Below are positions 37,368 to 45,813 of a stretch of DNA of 64,000 nucleotides, piece after piece. This DNA comes from Allobosea robiniae. Its GTDB lineage: Bacteria > Pseudomonadota > Alphaproteobacteria > Rhizobiales > Beijerinckiaceae. The position numbers and the translations under genes are program-made. The notes beneath the pieces were generated by a model. That model did not search any database, was not told where the DNA came from, and saw nothing but the letters and a program-made list of their open reading frames with translations. The stretch's first letter is position 1. Every line of letters starts with the position of its first letter. Where the stretch lies: assembly GCF_900102525.1 (NCBI RefSeq), contig NZ_FNBZ01000001.1, positions 992,001 to 1,056,000 on the forward strand, given 5' to 3'.

Positions 37368-38411
37368 CTACTTGAACCCGCCCAGGAACGCGTCGAGGCA
37401 GTCGCCGATCGCCTCGATGGCGTAGCCGCCCTCCTGCACCACCAGCGTCGGCAGGCCGAAACCCTTCACCTGCCGGCCGATCGTGCCGAAATCACTGGCT
37501 TCCAGCTTCAGCACGCCGATCGGATCGTCCTTATGGGCGTCGTAGCCGAGCGCGATCACCACGACCTCCGCGCCGAAATCGCGGATCGCCTTGCCGGCCT
37601 GCTCAACCGCAGCCTCCATCGCGGCCCCGCCCGCACCATGCGCCAGCGGCAGGTTGAGGTTGAAGCCCTCGCCCGGGCCGTTGCCGCGCTCGTCGGCATA
37701 GCCGGTGAAGAAGGGGTAGTAGTTTGTCGGATCGGCATGGACCGAAATCGTCAGCACATCGTTGCGGCGATAGAAGATCTGCTGCGTGCCGTCGCCGTGA
37801 TGGGCGTCGACATCGAGGATCGCGACCTTGCCGAATTTCGAGCGCAGGCGCTGGGCCGCGATCGCGGTGTTGTTGAGATAGCAGAAACCGGTGGCGCGGT
37901 CGGCACGGGCATGGTGGCCGGACGGGCGGCAGAGCGAATAGACGGCGCGCTCGCCGGCGAGGATCGCATCGGCGGCGGACACCGCGGTCTCGGATGAGCG
38001 CAGCGTCGAATGCCAGCAATGCTCGCCGATCGGCACCGAGAGATCGCCGAGATACCAGCCGAGCTGGCCGATGAAACCGGTCGGGCGGCAGGGCGGGCGG
38101 ACATCCTCGTCCGGGCGGCCGCTCCAATAGGGGAAGGTGCTCGGCCAGACTTCCGGGCCGCGTTCGGCGGGCAGGTCCTGCCAGCGCGCCCAGGCGGTCT
38201 CCAGGAACTTGACGAAGCCGGCATCATGGATCGCGAGGACCGGGTCCGTGCCATGCGCTGCGGGCTTCTCCGGCGTGATGCCATGTTTCCTGAGCGCGCC
38301 GAGCAGGCGCTCCGTCCGTTCCGGCAGGTCCTTGGGAGCCACGACCTTGCCGAAGCGCATATATTGCTGGGGATCGTGGAGGGCTTGGTCGGGGTGATAG
38401 AAGGCGCGCAT
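37368..38411 (-). CDS. Histone-deacetylase-family amidohydrolase (acetylpolyamine deacetylase-like)
   Basis: A 347-residue zinc-dependent deacetylase-family enzyme. His166-His167 (RPSGHHARADRATGFCYLNN) are the catalytic pair; the zinc ligands sit in ILDVDAHHGDGTQ (Asp202 and His204) and a later Asp in ALGYDAHKDDP. Bacterial relatives act on acetylated polyamines or other small amides. The start at MRAFYHPDQALHDP matches the family N-terminus although the ribosome-binding site is weak. It follows the TetR gene by 126 bp on the same strand; possibly one transcription unit with the acyl-CoA dehydrogenase. Confidence 0.9.
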   Translation of the reverse strand: MRAFYHPDQALHDPQQYMRFGKVVAPKDLPERTERLLGALRKHGITPEKPAAHGTDPVLAIHDAGFVKFLETAWARWQDLPAERGPEVWPSTFPYWSGRPDEDVRPPCRPTGFIGQLGWYLGDLSVPIGEHCWHSTLRSSETAVSAADAILAGERAVYSLCRPSGHHARADRATGFCYLNNTAIAAQRLRSKFGKVAILDVDAHHGDGTQQIFYRRNDVLTISVHADPTNYYPFFTGYADERGNGPGEGFNLNLPLAHGAGGAAMEAAVEQAGKAIRDFGAEVVVIALGYDAHKDDPIGVLKLEASDFGTIGRQVKGFGLPTLVVQEGGYAIEAIGDCLDAFLGGFK

Positions 38412-38537
38412 CAGGCGAAGAATCCTCGTCAGATCGCGAGGCGACCGACGGCCCCGCATGGGGATGCTAGCAACCGCCGACGCCTTGGTCAGCCATGACG
38501 ATGCCGCCCGCCCCTGCATGGGAGGCGGGGCAGCCAC

Positions 38538-39134
38538 TCAATGCGGCGAGAGCAACGCCACGAACTCACGTGCCAAGGCGTCGATCGCATGGCGCTCCGG
38601 CCGATACCAATCGGTCGAGCCGTTGAGCGCGCCCAGCAGGAACAGGCGCAGCACGTCAGGCGAGTTGCCTGCGGGCATGCCGCCGGCCTGCTGCCATTCG
38701 GCGATCAGCCCCCGCCAGACATCCTCGTAGGCGCGGCGTACCGCGCGTACGCTCTCGGGCACAGCCGCCGCGCCGAAGGTGAAGACCTTGATGCTGGCTG
38801 AGGTATAGTCGCCATGACCGTGCAGGGCAGCGAGATGCGCCCGGACTGCAGCCTCCAGCCGCACGCGCGGCGAGGCCCCCTCCTCCGCCGCGAGCGCCGC
38901 GACGACCGCCTCATGGACGAAGTGCACGCCGTCATTGACGACCGCCTCGACGATCTCCTCCTTCGAGCCGAAATGGTAATAGAGGCTGGCCTTGCGGATG
39001 CCGACAGCCTCGGCGATCTCGCGCAAGGTGGTCTGATGGTAGCCGCCGCCACGCAGCAGGCGCGCTGCATGGTCAAGGATCAGCCGGCGCGAGCCGCCTT
39101 CGGTCGGCGGCCGGGTGTGCGCGGCTTCACTCAT
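38538..39134 (-). CDS. TetR/AcrR-family transcriptional regulator
   Basis: A 198-residue TetR-family repressor. The N-terminal helix-turn-helix reads RLILDHAARLLRGGGYHQTT, then IAEAVGIRKASLYYHFGSKEEI. The C-terminal ligand domain is not diagnostic. It lies downstream of an acyl-CoA dehydrogenase whose promoter has a TetR-like palindrome (40414-40432), so it most likely controls that gene in response to an acyl-CoA. Its ATG is only three bases from a palindromic repeat and has no clear ribosome-binding site. Confidence 0.9.
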   Translation of the reverse strand: MSEAAHTRPPTEGGSRRLILDHAARLLRGGGYHQTTLREIAEAVGIRKASLYYHFGSKEEIVEAVVNDGVHFVHEAVVAALAAEEGASPRVRLEAAVRAHLAALHGHGDYTSASIKVFTFGAAAVPESVRAVRRAYEDVWRGLIAEWQQAGGMPAGNSPDVLRLFLLGALNGSTDWYRPERHAIDALAREFVALLSPH

Positions 39135-39137
39135 AGG

Positions 39138-39191
39138 GTGTCATCCCATGTGCGCTGCGCGCGCAGTGCTGCGGCGCGTGCGGGATGACGC
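39138..39191. repeat. Palindromic intergenic repeat (acyl-CoA dehydrogenase-tetR)
   Basis: GTGTCATCCC at the left and GGGATGACGC at the right are inverted arms around a GC-rich centre containing GTGCGCTGCGCGCGCAGTGC. The internal AGTGCTGCGGCGC is shared with the repeat at 37209. It fills almost the entire 64-bp gap. Confidence 0.7.
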
Positions 39192-39198
39192 TCAGCCC

Positions 39199-40377
39199 TC
39201 ACAGCCGCTTCGCCACTTCCTCGAGCATGACTTCGGTCGCGCCGCCGCCGATCGCCTGGACGCGGGCATCACGGGTCATGCGCTCGATCGCGCTTTCGCG
39301 CATGTAGCCCATGCCGCCATGGAACTGCAGGCAATCGTACATCACTTCGTTGACCAGCTCGCCGCAATAGGCCTTCGCCATCGAGACCTCGCGGGTGGCA
39401 TCGAAGCCCTGCGCGTCAAGCCAGGCGGCGTGGTAGACGAGCTGGCGCCCGGCCTCGACCTTGCCCGCGAGCTCGGCCAGGCGCTGGCGGATCGCCTGCT
39501 TCTCCCAAAGCGGTGCGCCGAAGGCTTTTCGCGTCTTCACGTAGTCCAGTGTCAGGTCGATGGCGGCCTGCGCCTCGCCCATCGCCATGGCACCGATCAC
39601 GGTGCGCTCGTTCTGGAAATTGCTCATGATCGCGTAGAAGCCGCGGCCCTCCTGCCCGAGCAGGTTCTCGGCCGGCACCTTGCAATCGACGAAGGAGAGC
39701 TCGGCAGTGTCGGACGAGCGCCAGCCATGCTTGTCGAGGGCGCGCGAGACGGAGAAGCCCGGCGTGCCCTTCTCGACGAGGAAGATCGAGACCGATTGCG
39801 ACGGCCGCGCTTGCGGGTCCGTCTTGGCGGCGACGCAATAGAGATCGGCATGGACGCCGTTGGTGATGAACATCTTGGCGCCGTTGAGGACGTAATGGTC
39901 GCCCTCGCGCCGCGCCGTGGTGCGGATGCCCTTCACGTCGGAGCCGGCATCGGGCTCGGTCACGGCGACCGCGACGATCTTTTCGCCGGCGATGATGCCG
40001 GGCAGATACTTGTCCTTCTGCGCCGGGCTGCCGGCATTGGCGATATGGACCGAGGCCATGTCGGTATGGACCAGCGCGGTGATGGCGACGCCGGAGAAGG
40101 TCGAGCGCCCCAGTTCCTCGGCCAGAACCACGGTCGCCATCGTGTCCATCTCGGAGCCGCCATACTCGCCGGGATAGCGGATGCCGAAGAAGCCGAGCTC
40201 GCCCATCTTGCGCAGCACCGCACGCGGGACGAAGCCGTCCTCCTCCCATTGCAGGGCATGCGGCTTGATCTCGGCCTCGACGAAGCGGCGGACCTGGTCG
40301 CGCAACGCCTCATGTTCTTCCGTGAAGTAAGGCGAGCGGCGAGCGCCCTCCACAGCAGGCTTCCCGACAGCCGACAT
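39199..40377 (-). CDS. Acyl-CoA dehydrogenase family protein
   Basis: A 392-residue flavoprotein that oxidises an acyl-CoA to the 2-enoyl-CoA. The landmarks AVTEPDAGSDVKGIRTTA and YVLNGAKMFITNG (flavin/substrate region), and the C-terminal LQFHGGMGYMRESAIERMTRDARV, are intact. The start at 40377 has GGGAG upstream; upstream codons would read through the operator region. Together with the TetR gene and the deacetylase it forms a likely leftward unit. Chain-length or branched-chain specificity is not resolvable here. Confidence 0.92.
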   Translation of the reverse strand: MSAVGKPAVEGARRSPYFTEEHEALRDQVRRFVEAEIKPHALQWEEDGFVPRAVLRKMGELGFFGIRYPGEYGGSEMDTMATVVLAEELGRSTFSGVAITALVHTDMASVHIANAGSPAQKDKYLPGIIAGEKIVAVAVTEPDAGSDVKGIRTTARREGDHYVLNGAKMFITNGVHADLYCVAAKTDPQARPSQSVSIFLVEKGTPGFSVSRALDKHGWRSSDTAELSFVDCKVPAENLLGQEGRGFYAIMSNFQNERTVIGAMAMGEAQAAIDLTLDYVKTRKAFGAPLWEKQAIRQRLAELAGKVEAGRQLVYHAAWLDAQGFDATREVSMAKAYCGELVNEVMYDCLQFHGGMGYMRESAIERMTRDARVQAIGGGATEVMLEEVAKRL

Positions 40378-40413
40378 CGCCTTCTCCCGTTTTCTGCAGC
40401 GCCACCAGCGAGC

Positions 40414-40432
40414 TACCTGCCGGACGGTAGGT
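40414..40432. promoter_or_regulatory. TetR-type operator upstream of the acyl-CoA dehydrogenase
   Basis: TACCTGCCGGACGGTAGGT is a near-perfect 19-bp palindrome (TACCTxCCG and CGGxAGGT half-sites), 37 bp upstream of the acyl-CoA dehydrogenase start. A further AGCTACCTT follows at about 40452. The form matches operators of TetR regulators of fatty-acid catabolism, and a tetR gene is downstream in the same unit. Confidence 0.65.
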
Positions 40433-40475
40433 GAACACCGCGCCGAGATCAAGCTACCTTCCCTCTATGGCGATG

Positions 40476-41609
40476 TCAGGCGACGTCGTCCCAGTGGGCG
40501 ACCATGCTGCGGCCCTTGCCGGCGCGCTTGGCGCCGTAAAGGGCCTGATCGGCCGCACGCGTCAGGACCTCGGCCGTCCAGGGCGTGGTATCCTGCTCCG
40601 ACTTGACGGATACCCCGACGCTCGCGCCGACGGTGACAAGCTGCCCCATCAGCATGAACGGCGCCATGACGACCGACACGGCCCGGTCGGCGATCTCGGA
40701 CAGCGCAGCCGCATCCTCGACGCTGCGCACGACGAGGGCGAATTCGTCGCCGCCCAGCCGCGCCACGCTGTCACCCGGCCGGACGACACCCTTCAGGCGC
40801 ATCGCGACCTGCTTGAGCAGATCGTCGCCGGCGTGATGGCCGTGGCGGTCGTTGATCAGCTTGAATCCGTCGAGATCGAGCAGCAGCAGGCCGAGCGCCT
40901 CGCCGCTTTCGCCGGCCTCGCGCAGCACACGATCGAGCCCGCGGCGATTCATGAGCCCGGTCAGGGAGTCGTGACTGGCGGCGAAGTCGAGTTCGCGGCG
41001 CACCATCAGCAATTCCTCGAACTGGCCGATGATGTAATCCGAACTCTCATAGATCGAATAGAGATAGACGAGGAGCAGCACACTCAGCGCCTGATAGAGC
41101 GGATCGCCGGAAGCCAGGAAGGCGACGACCAGCGTGCCGATCGCGATGGTCGAGAGCACGGCGCAGATCCAGTAGCGGAGCGTACGCAAGTAGGACCCTG
41201 CCGTCAGCGCCATGGTGAGCCCGAGGCTGAGCACGAAGCCGCCGGCATGGTCGGTCGCGGCGGCGGCCAGCGTCAATGCCGCGATGACGAGCGTGAAGGC
41301 GAAGGCGGAATAGGCGTAGCCTGCCTCCCAGCGCCGCGCTTCCGCCAGGGATAGCTTGCGCGCCGGATCGCGCCGCTTGAAGCTGACGATGTTGGCGATG
41401 CGCCGCAGGGTCGTCACGACGCCTGCTGCCGTCAGCCACCAGAAGATCGTCTCGCCGGTCTGCACGGCCATGATCGCAGAGCCGACGATCAGCCCGGCCG
41501 CAATGCAGAGGATCTGAGGCAGGGCCGCGAAGAGACGCGAGATGATCTCGATCTCGATATCCGCGGGAAGCTGCGCGGCGCGTCTACGGGGCCTCATCAG
41601 CAGATGCAT
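40476..41609 (-). CDS. Membrane-bound diguanylate cyclase (GGDEF)
   Basis: A 377-residue protein that makes cyclic di-GMP. About six hydrophobic helices occupy residues 25-185 and presumably sense a signal in the membrane. The C-terminal GGDEF domain starts near SHDSLTGLMNRRG; the active-site GGDEF is at 286-290 and an inhibitory I-site RPGD is at 277-280, five residues before it, so product inhibition is expected. No EAL domain is present. It is a single gene; the N-terminus is MHLLMRPRRR with an alternative start at the second Met. Confidence 0.93.
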   Translation of the reverse strand: MHLLMRPRRRAAQLPADIEIEIISRLFAALPQILCIAAGLIVGSAIMAVQTGETIFWWLTAAGVVTTLRRIANIVSFKRRDPARKLSLAEARRWEAGYAYSAFAFTLVIAALTLAAAATDHAGGFVLSLGLTMALTAGSYLRTLRYWICAVLSTIAIGTLVVAFLASGDPLYQALSVLLLVYLYSIYESSDYIIGQFEELLMVRRELDFAASHDSLTGLMNRRGLDRVLREAGESGEALGLLLLDLDGFKLINDRHGHHAGDDLLKQVAMRLKGVVRPGDSVARLGGDEFALVVRSVEDAAALSEIADRAVSVVMAPFMLMGQLVTVGASVGVSVKSEQDTTPWTAEVLTRAADQALYGAKRAGKGRSMVAHWDDVA

Positions 41610-41694
41610 GGCGATGCCTCTACGCGCGAGGCTCTAAGAACCCGTCAGCCCGATCCCGGGCATTTTAGGGATCGCATCGCTTGCTCGATATCGG

Positions 41695-41729
41695 GCAGAA
41701 ACGAAAAGGGGCTGGCAGATGCCAGCCCC
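41695..41729 (-). terminator. Rho-independent terminator after the small secreted protein gene
   Basis: The perfect 9-bp arms GGGGCTGGC and GCCAGCCCC (41708-41716 and 41721-41729) have a four-base loop. On the minus strand they are followed by TTTTCGTTTCT. It lies 36 bp after the stop of the 41765-42049 gene and also before the diguanylate cyclase promoter. Confidence 0.85.
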
Positions 41730-41764
41730 GTTCCAGGCTCCGCATCGGAGGGCGGACGCTGCGA

Positions 41765-42049
41765 TCAGTTGCAGCCGCAGCCGTGACCGAAGCCCCCGAG
41801 CAGGCCGCCGACGAGTCCGTTGCGGGAGACGATCGCCTTCACCGGGGCGACGACGCCGACCTTGTTGCCGTTGGCGATGCCGTTGCCGCTGAGCACGCTG
41901 ACATTGTTGAGCGCATTGATCTTGACGCCCGACACGGCCGTCGTCACCGGGGCGATGATGCCGCCGAGAAGCGAACCGCCTCGCCCACCGGCCATAGCGG
42001 GGGACACGGCGAAAGCTGCAACCGTAGCGAGAACAAACGCGTATTTCAT
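41765..42049 (-). CDS. Small secreted protein of unknown function
   Basis: A 94-residue protein. The signal peptide MKYAFVLATVAAFAVSPAMA is followed by a glycine-rich start (GGRGGSLLGGIIAP), a repeat-like centre (VSGVKINALNNVSVLSGNGIANGN) and a C-terminus GGLLGGFGHGCGCN. GGAGA lies six to seven bases before the ATG, and a strong terminator follows. Composition suggests an extracellular or periplasmic structural peptide; the family was not recognised. It is divergent from an exported beta-strand-rich protein across an AT-rich region. Confidence 0.75.
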   Translation of the reverse strand: MKYAFVLATVAAFAVSPAMAGGRGGSLLGGIIAPVTTAVSGVKINALNNVSVLSGNGIANGNKVGVVAPVKAIVSRNGLVGGLLGGFGHGCGCN

Positions 42050-42319
42050 CTTGCTTCTCCCTGTTTCGCCTCCGGGCCGGAAGCGACGAAACACGTATAG
42101 GTTGCAACAACCTCTTCAAGCAACCTTCTCTCAAAATTAACCATACCGAGTAAAGTTAATTTACAACCGGAAGGTACACTTTGAAACTAAACCTCAAATC
42201 ATTCGCGCTATATCTAAATCTATCCGAATACATATAAGAGCAAAACCGGTATAATTTACGATCAATTAACCGTTATAAACCATGATTGCGAAATAAATTT
42301 TCAGATCACGGCGACGTCG
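42050..42319. promoter_or_regulatory. AT-rich divergent promoter region
   Basis: A 270-bp region that is clearly AT-rich from about 42120, in a GC-rich genome. It contains a perfect TATAAT at 42250-42255 (rightward) 65 bp before the downstream ATG; a good -35 is not evident. Several TTAA and TATA stretches would favour nucleoid-protein binding or easy melting. No open frame of note. Confidence 0.5.
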
Positions 42320-43486
42320 ATGCAGAAAATCATCATTCTCGCATTGGTCTTTCACGCTTCCCTTGCGCTCGCAACTGAGAAGCCGGCCGAAGATAAGGAA
42401 AGTTCGATCGCCGTTATCGGGCTTCGGGGCGGCTTCGACAGCAATCCCGCTGGTGTCCAGGGTGCGAACGGCACTCCTGTCGCCACAACCTATGCAACCT
42501 GGGATTACCTGCACGGCACAGTGCAGGACGGCTATGGGCTGAACCTGTCGCTCGTCGAGACGCATTACGATCCGCGGGCGCTCGCTTCCGCCCGCGCCCA
42601 TTCGCTGACGCTGAAGCACGGCTTCAGCCTTGGCGAGGCCAGCGCGCTGCAATCCTCCCTGACGGCAAGCAGCGAACAGAGCTGGTCACGCCGGAAAAGC
42701 AGCCTGTCCTGGCGCGAGCGGCTCGATCACAGCATCGGCGCTTTCCGCCTCTTCGCCAGCGGGGAAGCGCGGATGACGGCGCTGAACGAGCGCAACGTCT
42801 TCAATCTCGGCGATTTCCTGCCGCGCGACGAGAATTTCGGCACGCTGGGGCTGACGACGGGTGCTGCCTGGCGATCGGGCGAGACCGAAATCGGCCTCTC
42901 CTTCAGCGCCGCACGCATCCATTATATCGAGGGCGTCGACTATCTCGGGTTCCGACGCGACCATAACCGGCTGCAACCCAACCTGTTCTTCTCGACGGAG
43001 CTGAAGGGTGCCGCGATCGAGGCCTCGCTCTCGCCGTTCCGCGCCTATTTCCCGGAGAAGGAGTTCGATGCGGTCGAGAGCCTGCTCTATACGGCGAAGC
43101 TGCGCCTGCCCTATGAGCGGTTCACGCTCGACCTCGGCTCGCTGCGCACAGTGGAAGACACCACCCTGCCCTTCTCCGTCATCAACCTGGTGACGGCGCA
43201 TGAGGCGAAACTGACGGCCCGGATCGACGACGACAATGCCGTCAGCCTGTCGGCCCGGCGCAAGACCGACGATTATGTCGGCCTCGATGCCCGCTCGGAC
43301 CAGAAGGGTGTCGGCATCGACTACCAGCACAACCTGGGCAAGGGCTTGATCGGCACCGTTACCGGCGCCTGGCGCAAGACCAAGGAGACCGGCCTCACCC
43401 CCGTGACCTCGTTCAGCGTGATGCTCGGCCTGCAAAAGCAGATCGACCTCGGCCGCAGTGGCAAGACGGACAAGAGCGACGGGTAG
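42320..43486 (+). CDS. Exported outer-membrane beta-barrel-like protein
   Basis: A 388-residue exported protein. A short signal peptide (MQKIIILALVFHASLALA) precedes a long run of alternating hydrophobic/polar strands with frequent aromatic residues, such as GYGLNLSLVETHYDPRA, AIEASLSPFRAYF and GVGIDYQHNLGKGLIGTVTG. The pattern and RxTDDYVG-type turns fit an outer-membrane barrel of the kind with repeated surface hairpins (DUF560/surface-lipoprotein-assembly-like), but no domain is recognised with certainty. The ribosome-binding site is weak. It stands alone, with an AT-rich promoter upstream. Confidence 0.65.
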   Translation: MQKIIILALVFHASLALATEKPAEDKESSIAVIGLRGGFDSNPAGVQGANGTPVATTYATWDYLHGTVQDGYGLNLSLVETHYDPRALASARAHSLTLKHGFSLGEASALQSSLTASSEQSWSRRKSSLSWRERLDHSIGAFRLFASGEARMTALNERNVFNLGDFLPRDENFGTLGLTTGAAWRSGETEIGLSFSAARIHYIEGVDYLGFRRDHNRLQPNLFFSTELKGAAIEASLSPFRAYFPEKEFDAVESLLYTAKLRLPYERFTLDLGSLRTVEDTTLPFSVINLVTAHEAKLTARIDDDNAVSLSARRKTDDYVGLDARSDQKGVGIDYQHNLGKGLIGTVTGAWRKTKETGLTPVTSFSVMLGLQKQIDLGRSGKTDKSDG

Positions 43487-43592
43487 GGTCGCTGCCTTTC
43501 ACAAAGCCAGCACTGTCACACCGGGCGCGTAGCGGGATCCATCGACCAGCTTCGCCGTTCCTTTCCCTTGCCTCCTGGCCGCCTCAGCCTGC

Positions 43593-43605
43593 GTTCATCA
43601 TGAAC
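43593..43605. promoter_or_regulatory. Short palindrome GTTCATCATGAAC in a promoter region
   Basis: A perfect 13-bp palindrome with a central C, 66 bp upstream of the small exported protein at 43672. CTCAG and GTTCA are also spaced like direct repeats of an OmpR-type site. Could be an operator for a secreted-protein gene; evidence is only positional. Confidence 0.35.
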
Positions 43606-43671
43606 CCGCTAGGAGACAGTGAAACGTCTCGCCAGGCCCACTCGCCGGCGAGGAAACGGAAAGGAAGAACC

Positions 43672-43992
43672 ATGCTGCGTCGCCAGCTCACGGTTTCGGC
43701 CCTCGCCTGCGCCGTCCTGCTCAGCGCAATCCCGACCCAGGCCCAGTATTACGGCGGGCCTTATCGCGGCGGACCGTCCTATAACGATGATGACGACGAT
43801 GACGATGATCGTCCGCGGCGGCGCTATGACCGTCGCGATTACGGCTATGAGCGCCCATATTACAGGCAGCCGCGCTATGGGAATATGTGCGTGACCAGCC
43901 GGGGCGATTGCCCGACGCCACCCCTGCCCTATGGCTCAAGCTGCGGCTGCAGCATCCCCGGCTTCGGCAGCAAGCGCGGCATCGTGCAGTAA
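43672..43992 (+). CDS. Small exported protein with an acidic run
   Basis: A 106-residue exported protein. The signal peptide MLRRQLTVSALACAVLLSAI is cut near TQA-QYY. The mature part has a tract of eight consecutive Asp residues, then arginine- and tyrosine-rich sequence (RPRRRYDRRDYGYERPYYRQ), and four Cys residues near the C-terminus that could form disulfides. AAGGAAG lies just upstream of the ATG at 43672; the frame is open further upstream but lacks a signal sequence there. The function is unknown; the Asp tract suggests cation binding. Confidence 0.7.
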   Translation: MLRRQLTVSALACAVLLSAIPTQAQYYGGPYRGGPSYNDDDDDDDDRPRRRYDRRDYGYERPYYRQPRYGNMCVTSRGDCPTPPLPYGSSCGCSIPGFGSKRGIVQ

Positions 43993-44009
43993 AGCCGCGC
44001 CGGCCACGT

Positions 44010-44966
44010 TCAGGGCCGGCGCCGGCTCTCCGTCCCGAGATAGCAGATGCCCTCGCCGGGCTTGGCCTTGGGGTTGGGGAAGATGATGAAGCCGTCGCGC
44101 GGCATCGTCACGACGGTGCCGTCTGCGCGGCGGGCGATCGGCGTGCCCTTGGCGACGCGGTCACCGGTCTTCCACGAACCTTCGACCCGGTCGCCCTCGG
44201 CCTCGCAGATGACAAGATCGTCCATGTGAACGACGGTGCGCTCGGCTCGAACCGGCGGCGCCTCGTCGGTCAGGCCGAGATGGACGAGTACGTTGCGGAT
44301 CGCCTTGTAGCCGACATCGACCGAAGCCGGGTCGTCGTGACGCCCGCATTCGAGCGTGACGCCATAGCCACCGGCGAAGCGCATGAACTCCGTCGTGCCG
44401 AAGCCCTCGGTGACAGCGAGGCGCGGCAGGTTCAGGCGCTCGCGCGCCGCGATCAGCCGGACATAGATGTCGAGCCAGCCATGAATCATCAGGTCGACGC
44501 CGAGGCAGGCGGCGAAGGCAGCCTCGGCCGCACCATGGCGGAAGGGTTCGAGCGCGCCGCGATTGTCGTCCGGCCCGAAGAAGACGAACGGGACGCCCTC
44601 CCCGGTGAAGGAATGGACGTCGAGCAGCATGTCGTGCTGGCGCAGGATGGCGGAGAGGCGGTTGCCGATCCGGTCCTCGTTGTCATCGGGCTGTGGCCGC
44701 TCGCGCAGGTCGCGGTTGAGGTTGCGGTCGCCCTCGCGGGTGTTCTGCCGATAAGCCTTCGGATTGGCGACGGGCAGGAAGGTGACCTCGCCGCGCTGGA
44801 TCGCGACCCGGCCGGCGCGACAATCCTCGATCACGCGGGCAATGGCATTCGGCCCGCAGGTCTCGTTGCCGTGGACGGCGCCGAAGACGAGGAGTTTCGG
44901 CCCCGCCTTCAGCCCATGGAAGCGGATGGTCTCGAGCGGCGGGTCGATCAGGTCTGGCGTGGTCAT
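44010..44966 (-). CDS. Succinylglutamate desuccinylase/aspartoacylase (AstE/AspA)-family protein
   Basis: A 318-residue zinc hydrolase of the M14-like AstE/AspA family. His32 and Glu35 (AVHGNETCGPN) are likely zinc ligands; RDLRERPQ and MLLDVHSFTG supply further conserved residues. Family members remove an acyl group from an amino acid or act as deacylases. It lies 11 bp after the DppC-type permease gene and closes an operon with an importer, a YtcJ-like amidohydrolase and an M81 peptidase. The role is probably the hydrolysis of the imported compound or of a product of the other hydrolases. Confidence 0.88.
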   Translation of the reverse strand: MTTPDLIDPPLETIRFHGLKAGPKLLVFGAVHGNETCGPNAIARVIEDCRAGRVAIQRGEVTFLPVANPKAYRQNTREGDRNLNRDLRERPQPDDNEDRIGNRLSAILRQHDMLLDVHSFTGEGVPFVFFGPDDNRGALEPFRHGAAEAAFAACLGVDLMIHGWLDIYVRLIAARERLNLPRLAVTEGFGTTEFMRFAGGYGVTLECGRHDDPASVDVGYKAIRNVLVHLGLTDEAPPVRAERTVVHMDDLVICEAEGDRVEGSWKTGDRVAKGTPIARRADGTVVTMPRDGFIIFPNPKAKPGEGICYLGTESRRRP

Positions 44967-44977
44967 AGGCTCTACTG

Positions 44978-45799
44978 TCAGGCTTTGCGTAGCTGTGAGT
45001 GGGGGTCGAGGATGTCGCGCAGGCCGTCACCCAGCAGGTTGAGGCCGAGCACGGTCATGAAGATGGCGAGGCCCGGGAAGATCGAGATCCAGGGCGCGGT
45101 GGTGATCTGGTCGCGCGCGTCGGAGAGCATCGAGCCCCAGCTCGGGAAGGGCGGGCGGATGCCGAGACCCAGGAAGGAGAGCGCCGCCTCCGCCAGCACC
45201 GCGCCGCCCATGCCGAGCGTGCCGATGACGATGATCGGGCCCGCGATGTTCGGCAGGATCTGCAGCAGCATGATGCGCAGATTGCTCGAGCCGAAGGAGA
45301 GCGCCGCCTCGACATAGCCCTGCTGCTTGATCGACAGCGTCGCGGCGCGCGACAGCCGGCAGGTATAGGACCAGTTGGTCAGGCCGAGCGCGATCAGCAG
45401 GCTGGTCAGGCCCGGCTGGAGAATCGCCATGATGGCGAGCGCAAAGACCAGCGAGGGGATCGACAGCATGAGGTTGGTCAGGCCGTTGACGAAATCGTCC
45501 CACCAGCCGCCGAAATACCCCGCCGACATGCCCAGCGCCACGCCGATCACGGTGTTGATCAGCTGCGAGACGATGCCGACCGTCAGCGAGATGCGCGCGC
45601 CGTAGAGCACCCGGCTGTAGATGTCGCGGCCCTGCGCATCCGTGCCGAACCAGAACTCGGCGCCGGGCGGAACCTCGGCATTCATCAGATTGGCGTCCAT
45701 GACGGGGTCGGTATGTGCCAGCCAGGGTGCCAGCGTCCCGCCGATCACGACGGCAGCGAAGAGCGCGCCGCCGATCCAGAGATTAGCCCGGAATTTCAT
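44978..45799 (-). CDS. ABC importer permease, DppC/OppC type (second importer)
   Basis: A 273-residue permease, with the hallmark FGTDAQGRDIYSRVLYGARISL and the coupling region AALSFGSSNLRIMLLQILPN. It is 14 bp after the DppB-type gene. The C-terminus GDGLRDILDPHSQLRKA is typical. Together with the 45814-46749 permease and the 46889-48484 binding protein it forms a family-5 importer. No ATPase genes accompany it in this window. Confidence 0.94.
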   Translation of the reverse strand: MKFRANLWIGGALFAAVVIGGTLAPWLAHTDPVMDANLMNAEVPPGAEFWFGTDAQGRDIYSRVLYGARISLTVGIVSQLINTVIGVALGMSAGYFGGWWDDFVNGLTNLMLSIPSLVFALAIMAILQPGLTSLLIALGLTNWSYTCRLSRAATLSIKQQGYVEAALSFGSSNLRIMLLQILPNIAGPIIVIGTLGMGGAVLAEAALSFLGLGIRPPFPSWGSMLSDARDQITTAPWISIFPGLAIFMTVLGLNLLGDGLRDILDPHSQLRKA

Positions 45800-45813
45800 C
45801 TGCTGCCCCGCCC

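Noticed and set aside
43997..44022. GC-rich hairpin between the small exported protein and the AstE-like gene
   Set aside because: The arms GCGCCGGCC and GGCCGGCGC are perfect, but there is no T-run on either strand and it overlaps the end of the AstE-like gene, so a terminator is not supported.
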